In this document: positions 1 to 8,016 of the stretch, one piece after another
Layout of the letters: every line of letters begins with the position of its first letter
How positions within the stretch are numbered: position 1 is the stretch's first letter
Source of the DNA: JANPCX01 sp966211815
GTDB lineage: Bacteria > Pseudomonadota > Gammaproteobacteria > Burkholderiales > Burkholderiaceae_C
Direction: 5' to 3'
DNA length: 48,737 bases
Assembly (NCBI GenBank): GCA_966211815.1
Contig: CBIHOD010000025.1
Span: 1 to 48,737, forward strand
Notes under the pieces: generated by a model
The model's input: only the letters and a program-made list of their open reading frames with translations
Database searches by the model: none
Told to the model about the DNA's origin: nothing
Position numbers and translations under genes: made by a program

Positions 1-845
1 CGCGCCTGCGAACGCACCGGCGCCGCCGGCCGCTGCTCCGGCGCGATGTAGCTGTACAGGCCGATGCGCATGCGCCAGGGGTTGCCGCCGGCGGCGCCGG
101 CGTCGCGGTCGACCAGGGCCTGCAGCTTGCCGCGCAGCGCGGCGCACACCGTCTCCCAGACGTCGCCCGCCAGGTCGGCGCCCTCCCGCGCCCCGTCCTG
201 CGTCAGGCCGTCGGCGAAGATGGCGCGCTCCAGGAAGGGCCCGGGATCGGACAGCAGGTTGACCAGCACCGCCGAGAGGTGGTCGCCGACGTTGTGGCCC
301 GCGACCTGCATCAGCTCGCGCTGCTCCTTGGACGGGGTGAAGAAACGTTTGCGCAGCGCCACGGAGTCGCCGTCCTCCTCCACCGCGCCCACCCGCACCA
401 GCTCGTCGAGCAGGGCGCGGGGGTGCGTGTCCTTCGACACCAGGGCGGCCAGCCCGGCGAAGCTGGGCTCGCCCGGCGGCGCGTTGCGCGGCAGGCGCAG
501 CGGGTTGCCGCGGCCGTCGAGGAAAGCCGGGTCGGTGGCCCAGCGCAGGCGGGCCTGGCTGGCGGCGGAGGCCTTGCGCGGCGCTTCCAGCGGCGCCTGC
601 TCCAGCAGCCGGTCGACCTCGCGCCGGCGGATGCCGGTGGCCACGCTCAGCGTGCTAACGGTGGGCACCTTGCCCTGCGCGGCGCTGGCGCGGGCGCTGG
701 CCTGCACGAAGGCGGACTTGAGCAGCTCTTCCGCCTGCGCGTAGCGGATCTGCCGAGACAGCAGCAACCCGGCCAGCGGCTCCAGGATGGCCATCGCGGC
801 CTCCAGGGCCGCCTGCTCCAGCGGTGATGTCTCGTCGTCGGCCAC
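1..845 (-). CDS. DUF6502 family protein (3' end outside window)
   Basis: The minus-strand frame is open from about 845 to the window edge, so the C-terminus is missing. It reads VADDETSPLEQAALEAA at the N-terminus, then a helical stretch (LLSRQIRYAQAEELLKSAF), a segment resembling a helix-turn-helix (VPTVSTLSVATGIRRREVDRL), and later RALLDELVRVGAVEEDGDSV. This layout matches the DUF6502 family, whose function I do not know; the helix-turn-helix-like segment suggests a regulator. GTG at 845 is the most plausible start because no ATG occurs in frame nearby. The frame stays open further upstream without a better codon. The gene diverges from the DUF1800 gene. Family assignment is fairly confident, the start less so. 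Confidence 0.7.
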   Translation of the reverse strand, partial: MADDETSPLEQAALEAAMAILEPLAGLLLSRQIRYAQAEELLKSAFVQASARASAAQGKVPTVSTLSVATGIRRREVDRLLEQAPLEAPRKASAASQARLRWATDPAFLDGRGNPLRLPRNAPPGEPSFAGLAALVSKDTHPRALLDELVRVGAVEEDGDSVALRKRFFTPSKEQRELMQVAGHNVGDHLSAVLVNLLSDPGPFLERAIFADGLTQDGAREGADLAGDVWETVCAALRGKLQALVDRDAGAAGGNPWRMRIGLYSYIAPEQRPAAPVRSQA

Positions 846-855
846 GGCGTTTTCA

Positions 856-874
856 AAAGTGCACTCCGCACATT
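856..874. promoter_or_regulatory. Operator-like inverted repeat, copy 1
   Basis: Arms AAAGTGC and GCACATT flank five bases (ACTCC), with one mismatch between arms. The site lies 11-29 bases upstream of the GTG start of the minus-strand DUF6502 gene, next to a possible -10 (TTAGAAT on the minus strand, 873-879). It has the same GTGC-N5-GCAC core as the repeat at 953-973. Confidence 0.4.
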
Positions 875-952
875 CTAAGCGACCGTTCGTCCGGGACGGG
901 TACCGCCGCCCGCCGGCCCGCTTGCGCGGGCGGGCGCGCCGTGACAAACTAC

Positions 953-973
953 AAATGTGCGAAAAGCACATTT
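953..973. promoter_or_regulatory. Operator-like inverted repeat, copy 2
   Basis: Perfect 8-base arms AAATGTGC and GCACATTT flank GAAAA. The repeat lies 91 bases upstream of the DUF1800 start, in the divergent intergenic region. It shares arm sequence and 5-base spacing with the repeat at 856-874, so both may bind one regulator. It could instead form an RNA hairpin if it is transcribed. Confidence 0.4.
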
Positions 974-1063
974 ATTGATCGCGCAGCCGCCGTCCGGCGG
1001 CGCGGGTCTGCACACAGGCGCCGGCGCGGCGGTCCGCCCGCGGGCATTCAAGGGAGACACCAC

Positions 1064-2866
1064 ATGGGAATTCATCGACAACACGGAACCGGGCGGCGGG
1101 GGGCGGGCCTTCTCGCGGCGTTCGTCCTGGTCCTGCAGGCCGCGTGCGGCGGAGGCGGGGGCGGCGGCGCGGGCGAGCCCAACGCCCAGGCCGTTCCGCG
1201 AGTCCAGCCGCTGGCCGCCGGCACCGCGCCTGCGCCGGCGCTGGAACTGCAGGCCGCCTCCGCCGTCGCGCGCGCCGGCGGCCAGGGCGAATCCGGCCAG
1301 GCGGCCATGGCCGAAAAATCGGCGGTGCGCTTCCTCGCCCAGGCGTCGTTCGGCGCCACGGACGAAGAGGTGAAAAGCGTGCAGTCGCTGTGGCGCCGCG
1401 GCTGGCTGCAACGGCAATTCGACATGCCCGCGGGCCAGAGCCACTGGGACCGCGTCAAGGCGGCCCAGGCCGCCTGGGTCGACGAAGTGCCGGGCCGGGA
1501 CCCCGACAAGGCGCCCACCGCCCTGGCCGACGCGGCGTTCTGGCAGGCCTACGTCACGGCACCCGACCAATTGCGCAAGCGCGTGGGCTACAGCCTGTCG
1601 CAGATCATGGTGACCTCCATGGAGGGCTTCTCGTCGGGCCAGGCCGGCAACGCGCTGCTGGCCGCCGGCTACCTGGACACGCTGGAGAGGAACGCCTTCG
1701 GCAACTTCCGCGGCCTGCTCAAGGAGGTGACGCTCAACCCCGCGATGGGCTACTACCTGTCGATGAAAGGCAGCCAGAAGGCCGACGCCGGGACGGGCCG
1801 CGTGCCGGACGAGAACTACGCCCGCGAGGTGATGCAGCTGTTCACCATCGGCCTGGTGGAGCTGGACTCGGGCGGCCGCCCGAAACAAGGCGCGGAGCCG
1901 GGCAGCACGATCCCCACCTACACCCAGGAGACCGTCACCCAGCTCGCCCGCGTGTTCACCGGCTGGAACTGGGACACCGCCGCGGCCGGCGACGACCGCT
2001 TGCGCAACCCGATGGTGCTGAACGCCAAACGCAGCTCGCCGGAGGACGTCACCCTCTTCGGCCAGACCTACAGCCTCAAAGAGGGCGGCCACACCCCGGC
2101 CACGCGCCTGGACTGGGCGCTGGACCTGCTCTTCAACCACCCGAACATCGGCCCCTTCATCGGCAAGCAGCTGATCCAGCGGATGGTGACGAGCAACCCC
2201 AGCCCGGAGTACGTCGCCCGGGTGGCGGCCAAGTTCGCCGACAACGGCGAAGGCGTGCGCGGGGACATGAAAGCCGTGATCGACCAGGTGCTGCGCGACC
2301 CCGAGGCGCTGATGGCCGAGGCCGCGCCGCCCTCGCCGGGATGGGGCAAGCTGCGCGAACCGGTGCTGCGCTTCACCCAGATGGCCCGCCACCTGCGCAT
2401 GCAGGCCACCACGCCCTATTGGCCCATCAACAACCTGAGCGACCCCGCCGCCGCCCTGGGCCAAAGCCCGATGCGCTCGCCTTCGGTGTTCAACTTCTAC
2501 CGCCCCGGCTACGTGCCGCCCAAGACGCGCTTCGCGCTGTCGGGCGCGGCGGCGCCGGAGTTCCAGATCACCACCGACGTGTCGGTGCCGGGTTATGTGG
2601 ACTTCGTCCACGGCTTCCTGGCCAAGCCGCCCGCGGGCACCGTGCTCGACTACAGCCGCGACACCGCGCTGGCCGGCGACGCGGCGCAACTGGTGCGCCG
2701 GTTGAACCTGATGCTGGCCCACGGCGCGATGACCGCCGCGACCGCCGACCGCATCGCCGCCGCCGTGGGCGCCCTGCCCTTGGGCGATGCCAAGGCGCTG
2801 CAGACCCGCGCCCAGACCGCGCTGCTGCTGACGCTGGCGGCGCCCGAGACCCTCACTTTGAAATGA
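1064..2866 (+). CDS. DUF1800 family exported protein
   Basis: This 600-residue protein carries the DUF1800 signature, starting near residue 85 with SAVRFLAQASFGATDEEV and continuing with NFRGLLKEVTLNPAMGYYL, the ENYAREVMQLFTIGL block and the SPSVFNFYRPGYVPP block near the C-terminus. ATG 1064 is chosen over longer in-frame starts because AGGGAG (1051-1056) precedes it and a signal peptide follows (basic RRGAG, hydrophobic LLAAFVLVLQAAC). The cysteine followed by a glycine run suggests a lipoprotein, although the lipobox is imperfect. DUF1800 and DUF1501 proteins typically occur as exported pairs; their biochemical role is unknown to me. The DUF1501 gene follows after 19 bases, so the two are probably cotranscribed. 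Confidence 0.88.
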   Translation: MGIHRQHGTGRRGAGLLAAFVLVLQAACGGGGGGGAGEPNAQAVPRVQPLAAGTAPAPALELQAASAVARAGGQGESGQAAMAEKSAVRFLAQASFGATDEEVKSVQSLWRRGWLQRQFDMPAGQSHWDRVKAAQAAWVDEVPGRDPDKAPTALADAAFWQAYVTAPDQLRKRVGYSLSQIMVTSMEGFSSGQAGNALLAAGYLDTLERNAFGNFRGLLKEVTLNPAMGYYLSMKGSQKADAGTGRVPDENYAREVMQLFTIGLVELDSGGRPKQGAEPGSTIPTYTQETVTQLARVFTGWNWDTAAAGDDRLRNPMVLNAKRSSPEDVTLFGQTYSLKEGGHTPATRLDWALDLLFNHPNIGPFIGKQLIQRMVTSNPSPEYVARVAAKFADNGEGVRGDMKAVIDQVLRDPEALMAEAAPPSPGWGKLREPVLRFTQMARHLRMQATTPYWPINNLSDPAAALGQSPMRSPSVFNFYRPGYVPPKTRFALSGAAAPEFQITTDVSVPGYVDFVHGFLAKPPAGTVLDYSRDTALAGDAAQLVRRLNLMLAHGAMTAATADRIAAAVGALPLGDAKALQTRAQTALLLTLAAPETLTLK

Positions 2867-2885
2867 ACGGACAGGGAGAAAACAC

Positions 2886-4304
2886 ATGACCCACCACCAC
2901 GGGAACGGCGCCTCGCGCCGCGAATTCCTGCGCCGCGCCTCGGCCCTGGCTTGCGCCGGCACGGCCGCGCCCTGGGCGCTCAACCTGGCGGCGATGGCCT
3001 CGGCCTCGGCCCAGTCGGCCGCCGACGACTACCGCGCCCTGGTCTGCGTCTTCCTCTACGGCGGCAACGACAACCACAACACCGTGGCCCCGCTCGACGC
3101 GGCCAGCCACGGCGAATATGCCGCGGTGCGCGGCCAGGCCGGCGCCGACATCGCCCTCGGCCGTGACCTGCTGGCCGCCACCGAACTGCGCCCCGACAAC
3201 CCCTGGACCGACGGCCGCCGCATGGCCTTGCACCCCAGGCTCGGCGAGCTGAAGGGGTTGTTCGACGAAAAGCGCCTGGCCGTGGGCATGAACCTCGGCC
3301 CGCTGCTGCGCAGCGGCACCACCCGGCAGGACTTCGACCTCGGCCGGGACTTGCCGCCCAAGCTGTTCTCCCACAACGACCAGCAGTCGGTGTGGCAGTC
3401 GGGCGGCGCCGAAGGCTTCACCTCCGGCTGGGGCGGCCGCATCGGCGACTTGCTGATGGCGCGCAACGGCGGCGGCGGCGCCGGCTTCACCTGCATCTCG
3501 GCCTCGGGCAACGCGGTCTACCTCTCGGGCCGGGACATCGTGCAGTACCAGGTGTCGGCCAACGGCCCGGTCAGCGTCGTCAGCCCGGTGTTCGGCAGCA
3601 GCGGTTCGGCCGCCGCGCTGCGCGAGGTGATGCAGCAGCCCGGCGCGGGCGGCGACTTCGAGGCCGAGCACGCGGCGCTGGCCACGCACGCCATCGCCTC
3701 CCAGCAGGCGGTCAGCGGCGCGCTGGCCGGCAGCGGCGCCGACCTGTGCCTCGTCAAAGGCAACGCCCTGTCGTCGCAGCTGAACATCGTGGCCCGCTTG
3801 ATCGCCGGCCGCGCGCTGCTGGCCCCCAGGCGCCAGGTTTTCTTCGTCTCGCTCGGCGGCTTCGACACCCACGACACCCTGCTGGCGCGGCACGACGCCC
3901 TGATGGGCACGCTCGGCGCGGCGCTGGCCAAGTTCTACCGCGCCATCGAAACCCTCGACGTGGCCCCGCAGGTGACGGCCTTCACCGCCTCGGACTTCGG
4001 CCGCACCCTGGTCAGCAACGGCGACGGCTCCGACCACGGCTGGGGCGGGCACCACTTCGTGCTGGGCGGCGCGGTCAAGGGCCGGTCGTGGTTCGGCCAG
4101 CTGCCGGTGTTCGACCGGTTCGCGCCGGGCGGCATCCGCGCCGAGCAGCAGGTGGGCAACGGCAGGCTGCTGCCCTTCCACGGCGTCGACGAATACGGCG
4201 CCACGCTGGCGAAATGGATGGGCGTGTCCAGCGGCGACATGCGCACCGTCTTCCCGCGCATCGGGTCGTTCGACACGCCGGACCTGGGCTTCCTGGGCGC
4301 TTGA
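2886..4304 (+). CDS. DUF1501 family protein, Tat-exported
   Basis: This 472-residue protein begins with a twin-arginine signal (SRRREFLRR-like; SRREFLRRASALACAG) and a cleavage region ending SASAQSA. The mature part contains CVFLYGGNDNHNTV, the HNDQQSVWQSG block, VSLGGFDTHDTLLARHDALM and SDFGRTLVSNGDGSDHGWGGHH. These are the hallmark motifs of DUF1501, which belongs to the sulfatase/alkaline-phosphatase-like fold group. The histidines and aspartates of those motifs suggest a metal site. An RBS (GGGAGAAAAC) lies just upstream. It pairs with the DUF1800 protein. Both are probably envelope proteins; their substrate is not known. Confidence 0.88.
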   Translation: MTHHHGNGASRREFLRRASALACAGTAAPWALNLAAMASASAQSAADDYRALVCVFLYGGNDNHNTVAPLDAASHGEYAAVRGQAGADIALGRDLLAATELRPDNPWTDGRRMALHPRLGELKGLFDEKRLAVGMNLGPLLRSGTTRQDFDLGRDLPPKLFSHNDQQSVWQSGGAEGFTSGWGGRIGDLLMARNGGGGAGFTCISASGNAVYLSGRDIVQYQVSANGPVSVVSPVFGSSGSAAALREVMQQPGAGGDFEAEHAALATHAIASQQAVSGALAGSGADLCLVKGNALSSQLNIVARLIAGRALLAPRRQVFFVSLGGFDTHDTLLARHDALMGTLGAALAKFYRAIETLDVAPQVTAFTASDFGRTLVSNGDGSDHGWGGHHFVLGGAVKGRSWFGQLPVFDRFAPGGIRAEQQVGNGRLLPFHGVDEYGATLAKWMGVSSGDMRTVFPRIGSFDTPDLGFLGA

Positions 4305-4318
4305 GGATTCGCCCCGGC

Positions 4319-4630
4319 TCAGGCTTTTTCGTCGAGCCACAGGCCCAGAAGCTGCTGCTGGGTCTGGATCACCTTGAGGTTGGCCTTGAAAGCGTAGGCG
4401 GCTACCGTCTGGTCGACCATGTCTTGCGTCAGCGACGCCATCGGCGCCTCCTCGGGCGAGGCAGCGCTGCCGATCGACACGGTGACGCCGCCTTCGGCCA
4501 GGCTGCTCTGCGCCACTTCCTGGCGGGTGAAGCCGGGCGTCTGGGCATTGGCGACGTTGTGCGCGGACACGCCCATCCGCGCCGATGCGGCGTTCAAACC
4601 CGACAGGCCGATGGAAAGGGCGGAGTTCAT
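4319..4630 (-). CDS. Orphan mini flagellar rod/hook-like protein
   Basis: This 103-residue protein has the N-terminal axial-protein motif (IGLSGLNAASARMGVSAHNV then ANAQTPGF) and a C-terminal axial motif (MVDQTVAAYAFKANLKVIQ). Only about 45 residues lie between, so it keeps both coiled-coil ends of FlgB/FlgC/FlgE/FlgG-type proteins but none of their middle domains. A much longer frame reads through its start, but only this part has recognisable sequence; ATG 4630 is the natural start. No other flagellar gene is in the window. It converges on the DUF1501 gene (15-base gap) and diverges from the MocR gene. Whether it enters the flagellum or has been repurposed cannot be told. Confidence 0.8.
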   Translation of the reverse strand: MNSALSIGLSGLNAASARMGVSAHNVANAQTPGFTRQEVAQSSLAEGGVTVSIGSAASPEEAPMASLTQDMVDQTVAAYAFKANLKVIQTQQQLLGLWLDEKA

Positions 4631-4801
4631 CGCGGTCGCGCGCCCGGCGGCGCGGGAAAGTCCTTCACCCCTGCGGCTTCGGCAGCGCCGCGGGGAACTT
4701 GAGCCCGCGCCGGGAAAAAATCGCGCCGGCGCTGTTATTGTCGGATTTGCCGCGAACTGTGCCTGTACACCCCGGCGCCCGGCGGACAAGATGGAGCCGC
4801 C

Positions 4802-6307
4802 ATGAACGAACCCAGCCTGAGCACCCTGTCGTCCACCGCGCCGGCCGCCGGCCCGATCTACCAGCGGCTGGCCCAGCACTACCGCCGCGCCATCGAGGCC
4901 GGCGTGCTCGCCGCCGGCGACCGCATGCCGTCGGTGCGCGAGCTGACCAAGCTGCACCGGGTGAGCCTGACCACCACCTTGCAGGTGTGCCGCCAGCTGG
5001 AGAGCGAAGGCTGGCTGGAGGCCCGCCCCCGTTCCGGCTACTTCGTGCGCCAGCCGCGCCGCACCGCGCTGCAGCGCGTCACCGAGCCCCAGGCCCTGGC
5101 CTTGCCCGACCCGGCGCAGTTCGTGGGCATCCACCACCGCATCTCCGACTTCACCGCGCAGTGCGAGCGCCAGCCGAAGGCCCTGAACCTGGCCTCGGCC
5201 TACGGCACGCCGGACTGCTACCCCGCCACGGCGCTGCGCACCGCCGCGGCCCGCGCGCTGCGCCATCGCCCGGACTGCCTGGTCGAACCCGTGCCGCCGC
5301 TGGGCGACGCCACCTTCCGCGGCGTGCTGGCCAAGCAGGCGCTGTCCATCGGGCTGGTGCCGGCCATGTCGGACATCGTCGTCACCCACGGCTGCATCGA
5401 AGCCCTGAACCTGGCGCTGCGCGCCGTCACCCAGCCCGGCGACACCGTCGCGGTGGAGTCGCCCGCCTATTTCGGGCTGCTGCAGATCCTGGAAAGCCTG
5501 GGCCTGCGGGCGCTGGAACTGCCCACCAGCCCGCACACCGGCTTGTCGGTGGCCGCGCTGGAGGCGGCCTTCCTGAACCACCGCGGCGACAGCGCCGTCA
5601 AGGCCGTGGTGGTCGTGCCCAACTTCCAGAACCCGCTGGGCAGCGTCATGCCCGACGCCGAGAAGGCCAGGCTGGTGGCGCTGTGCACCGCCCACGACGT
5701 GCCGCTGATCGAGGACGACACCTACGGCGCCCTCACCCACGACGACACGCCGCTGAAAGCCGCCAAGGCCTGGGACGCCCACGGCCCCGGCCAGGGCCAG
5801 GTCATCTATTGCGCGTCGCTGAGCAAGACGCTGGCCCCGGGCATGCGGCTGGGCTGGATGATCGGCGGCCGCTGGCACGAGCGCATCAAGATGCTCAAGC
5901 ACGCGCAGAGCCGGCCCAATGAAGTGCTGATGCAGGCGGCGGTGGCCGACTTCATGGCGTCCAGCGCCTATGAGCGCCACCTTTCCAAGCTGCGGCGGCG
6001 CATGCACCGCCAGCGCGAGCAGATGGCCGAGGCGGTGGCCCAGCACTTCCCCGAAGGCACCCGGCTGAGCCCGCCGCAAGGCGCGATGATGCTCTGGATC
6101 GAACTGCCGCGGCGTCGCAGCAGCTGGGCGTTGTTCGAGGCCGCGCTCGGCCGGGGCGTGCGCATCGCGCCGGGCAGCCTGTTCTCCAACACCTCGCGCT
6201 ACGACCATTTCCTGCGGCTGAGCTGCGGCGCCGCCGTCACGCCGGAAGTCCTGCGCGCGGTGGCGACCCTCGGGAAGCTGGCCGGCGGGTTGCCGCCCGG
6301 CGACTGA
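4802..6307 (+). CDS. MocR-type GntR/aminotransferase-fusion regulator
   Basis: This 501-residue protein has a GntR winged helix at about 20-85 (IYQRLAQHYRRAIEAGVLAA, then MPSVRELTKLHRVSLTTTLQ), joined to a fold-type I aminotransferase domain at about 110-495. The PLP lysine lies in SLSKTLAPGMRLGW, and the substrate/PLP contacts NFQNPLG and EDDTYGAL are present. This architecture is that of MocR regulators, which sense an amino compound or PLP rather than act as enzymes. It precedes RidA, a PLP dehydratase and another RidA on the same strand, so it probably regulates them; that is inference. The 91-base gap to the first RidA gene leaves room for a promoter. Confidence 0.9.
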   Translation: MNEPSLSTLSSTAPAAGPIYQRLAQHYRRAIEAGVLAAGDRMPSVRELTKLHRVSLTTTLQVCRQLESEGWLEARPRSGYFVRQPRRTALQRVTEPQALALPDPAQFVGIHHRISDFTAQCERQPKALNLASAYGTPDCYPATALRTAAARALRHRPDCLVEPVPPLGDATFRGVLAKQALSIGLVPAMSDIVVTHGCIEALNLALRAVTQPGDTVAVESPAYFGLLQILESLGLRALELPTSPHTGLSVAALEAAFLNHRGDSAVKAVVVVPNFQNPLGSVMPDAEKARLVALCTAHDVPLIEDDTYGALTHDDTPLKAAKAWDAHGPGQGQVIYCASLSKTLAPGMRLGWMIGGRWHERIKMLKHAQSRPNEVLMQAAVADFMASSAYERHLSKLRRRMHRQREQMAEAVAQHFPEGTRLSPPQGAMMLWIELPRRRSSWALFEAALGRGVRIAPGSLFSNTSRYDHFLRLSCGAAVTPEVLRAVATLGKLAGGLPPGD

Positions 6308-6398
6308 CGGGACCCTTCCAACCGCCCTATCCGCCGACGCGACTGGCCGACGCCACCGCGCAGGCCCAACCTCGCCCGGAAACCACGGAGATCCGCCC

Positions 6399-6815
6399 AT
6401 GAGCCCCACCGTCCAGTCCATCACTCCCGACGACTTCTTCCCGCCGATCGGCCCGTACAGCCACATGACGGTGGCGGGCCCCTTCATCACCATCTCGGGC
6501 ACGCCGGGCGTTGACCCGGCCACCGGCGAGATGGCCGGGCCCGACGTCGCCAGCCAGGCGCGGCAGATCCTGGAGAACTTCCGCACCCTGCTGGCCAGCC
6601 AGGGGGCCGGCTTCGGGCACGTGCTGCACATCCACATCTTCATGAAGGACGTGGCCGGCTTCGCGGCGATGAACCAGGCCTACGCCGAAGCCATCGGCCC
6701 GCACCGGCCGGCGCGCACCGTGATCGGCGTGGCCGACCTGCCCAAGGCCGGCGCGCTGCTGACGATGAACCTGCAGGCGATCGCGCCCGCCGCGCTGGCG
6801 GCCCAACCCGGCTGA
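6399..6815 (+). CDS. RidA family protein (first copy)
   Basis: This 138-residue RidA/YjgF/UK114 protein contains PPIGPYSHMTVAGPFITISG at the N-terminus and PARTVIGVADLPKAGALLTM near the C-terminus. The arginine of that last motif corresponds to the catalytic arginine that binds the imine substrate carboxylate in RidA enzymes. The C-terminal glutamate of the canonical IEIEAIA motif is replaced (MNLQAIA), so this copy may not be a standard 2-aminoacrylate deaminase. RidA proteins hydrolyse reactive enamine/imine products of PLP dehydratases. The dehydratase gene starts 7 bases downstream, which strongly suggests coupling. Confidence 0.88.
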   Translation: MSPTVQSITPDDFFPPIGPYSHMTVAGPFITISGTPGVDPATGEMAGPDVASQARQILENFRTLLASQGAGFGHVLHIHIFMKDVAGFAAMNQAYAEAIGPHRPARTVIGVADLPKAGALLTMNLQAIAPAALAAQPG

Positions 6816-6822
6816 GGCGGCG

Positions 6823-7926
6823 ATGCGGCCCCCGCCAGCCCTCTCACCGCCCACTCGCTTGCCCAGGCTCTTGCCCACTTATGCCGACGTCGCCGCCGCG
6901 GCCGAGCGGCTGGAGGGCCAGGCCCACCGCACGCCGGTGCAGCGCAGCGCCGCGGCCGATGCGCTGCTGGGGGCCGAGGTGTTCTTCAAATGCGAGAACC
7001 TGCAGCGCACCGGCGCTTTCAAGTTCCGCGGCGCCTACAACGCGGTGTCGCGGCTGTCGCCCGCGCAGTCCCGCCGCGGCGTGGTCGCCTTTTCCTCCGG
7101 CAACCACGCCCAGGCGCTGGCCCTGGCGGCCAGGCTGCACGGCGTCGCGGCGACGCTGGTGGTCCCGCGCGACGCGCCGCAAGCCAAGATCGACGCCACC
7201 CGCGGCCACGGCGCCGAGGTGGTGCTGTTCGACCGCTACCTGGACGACCGCGACGCCCTGGTCAAGCGGCTGGTGGACGAGCGCGGCCTCACGCTGCTGC
7301 CGCCTTTCGACCACGCCGACGTCATCGCCGGCCAGGGCACGGTGGCGCTGGAGCTGCTGTCGGTCGTCGGCCCGCTGGACGCGCTTTTCGTCTGCCTCGG
7401 CGGCGGCGGTTTGCTCGGCGGCTGCGCGCTGGTGCTGGCCGAGCGGGCGCCGACGTGCCGGCTCTACGGCGTGGAGCCGGAGGCCGGCAATGACGGCCAA
7501 CAGTCGTTGCGGCTGGGCCGGCGCGTGCGCATCCCCACGCCGCGCACCCTGGCCGACGGCGCGCAGAGCGTGCAGTTGGGGGAGCTGACCTTCCCGATCA
7601 TCCAGCGCGGCGTGGAAGACATCCTCACCGTTGACGACGACGCGCTGGTGCAGGCGATGCGCTTCATGGCACGCGAGCTCAAGCTCGTCGTCGAACCCAC
7701 CGGCTGCCTGGCCTGGGCCGGCGCGCTGAAGGCGGCGCCCAGCCTGCGCGGGCAGCGGGTGGGCGTGATCCTCACCGGCGGCAACGTCGACCTGGCGCGG
7801 TATGCAGCGCTGGTGGGCGGCGAGATGGAGGGGCGTGATTCGCCGCCACCCTCACCTCAACCCCCTCCCGCAAGCGGGAGGGGGAGCTTTCACCCGTCGT
7901 TCGACTCCTCCGCCAACTGCACTTGA
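6823..7926 (+). CDS. PLP-dependent threonine/serine dehydratase-type enzyme
   Basis: This 367-residue fold-type II PLP enzyme has its lysine motif in ENLQRTGAFKFRGAYNAV, the substrate loop SSGNHAQALALAARLHG, and the phosphate-binding glycine loop CLGGGGLLGGC. It ends with ILTGGNVDLARYAAL. It lacks ACT domains, so it resembles catabolic threonine/serine dehydratase, serine racemase or threo-3-hydroxyaspartate dehydratase rather than IlvA. Probable reaction: beta-elimination of a hydroxy amino acid to a 2-oxo acid and ammonia through an enamine, which fits the flanking RidA genes. The last ~25 residues (proline/serine-rich after GGEMEGRD) are encoded by a palindromic repeat and look like an accidental extension. 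Confidence 0.87.
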   Translation: MRPPPALSPPTRLPRLLPTYADVAAAAERLEGQAHRTPVQRSAAADALLGAEVFFKCENLQRTGAFKFRGAYNAVSRLSPAQSRRGVVAFSSGNHAQALALAARLHGVAATLVVPRDAPQAKIDATRGHGAEVVLFDRYLDDRDALVKRLVDERGLTLLPPFDHADVIAGQGTVALELLSVVGPLDALFVCLGGGGLLGGCALVLAERAPTCRLYGVEPEAGNDGQQSLRLGRRVRIPTPRTLADGAQSVQLGELTFPIIQRGVEDILTVDDDALVQAMRFMARELKLVVEPTGCLAWAGALKAAPSLRGQRVGVILTGGNVDLARYAALVGGEMEGRDSPPPSPQPPPASGRGSFHPSFDSSANCT

Positions 7927-7965
7927 CTTCCCCCTCTCCCTCCGGGGGAGGGCTGGGGTGAGGCC
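7849..7965. repeat. Pair of inverted REP-like palindromic repeats
   Basis: Copy A (7849-7889) starts CCCTCACCTCAACCCCCTCC and contains the hairpin CCCTCCCGCAAGCGGGAGGG. Copy B (7927-7965) is a diverged reverse-orientation copy: its reverse complement starts GGCCTCACCCCAGCCCTCC. About 37 bases separate them. Such CCTCACCC-type palindromes are dispersed repeats in many proteobacterial genomes. Copy A lies inside the 3' end of the dehydratase frame, and the stop codon (7924-7926) falls just before copy B. Confidence 0.75.
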
Positions 7966-8016
7966 GCGCGCATCACTCCAGCCAGTTCGCCCCTCGACCT
8001 TGAAGGAACCCGCACC

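Noticed and set aside
875..2983. Long minus-strand open frame (702 codons) opposite the DUF1800 gene
   Set aside because: Composition is a His/Arg/Gly-rich antisense shadow of a high-GC gene; no motifs, and the plus strand has clear DUF1800 sequence.
2853..4340. Minus-strand open frame of 495 codons opposite DUF1501
   Set aside because: Antisense shadow; the plus-strand Tat signal and DUF1501 motifs are decisive.
4631..6643. Upstream part of a 774-codon minus-strand frame
   Set aside because: Only its last 103 residues (4319-4630) resemble a protein family; the rest is antisense to the MocR gene.
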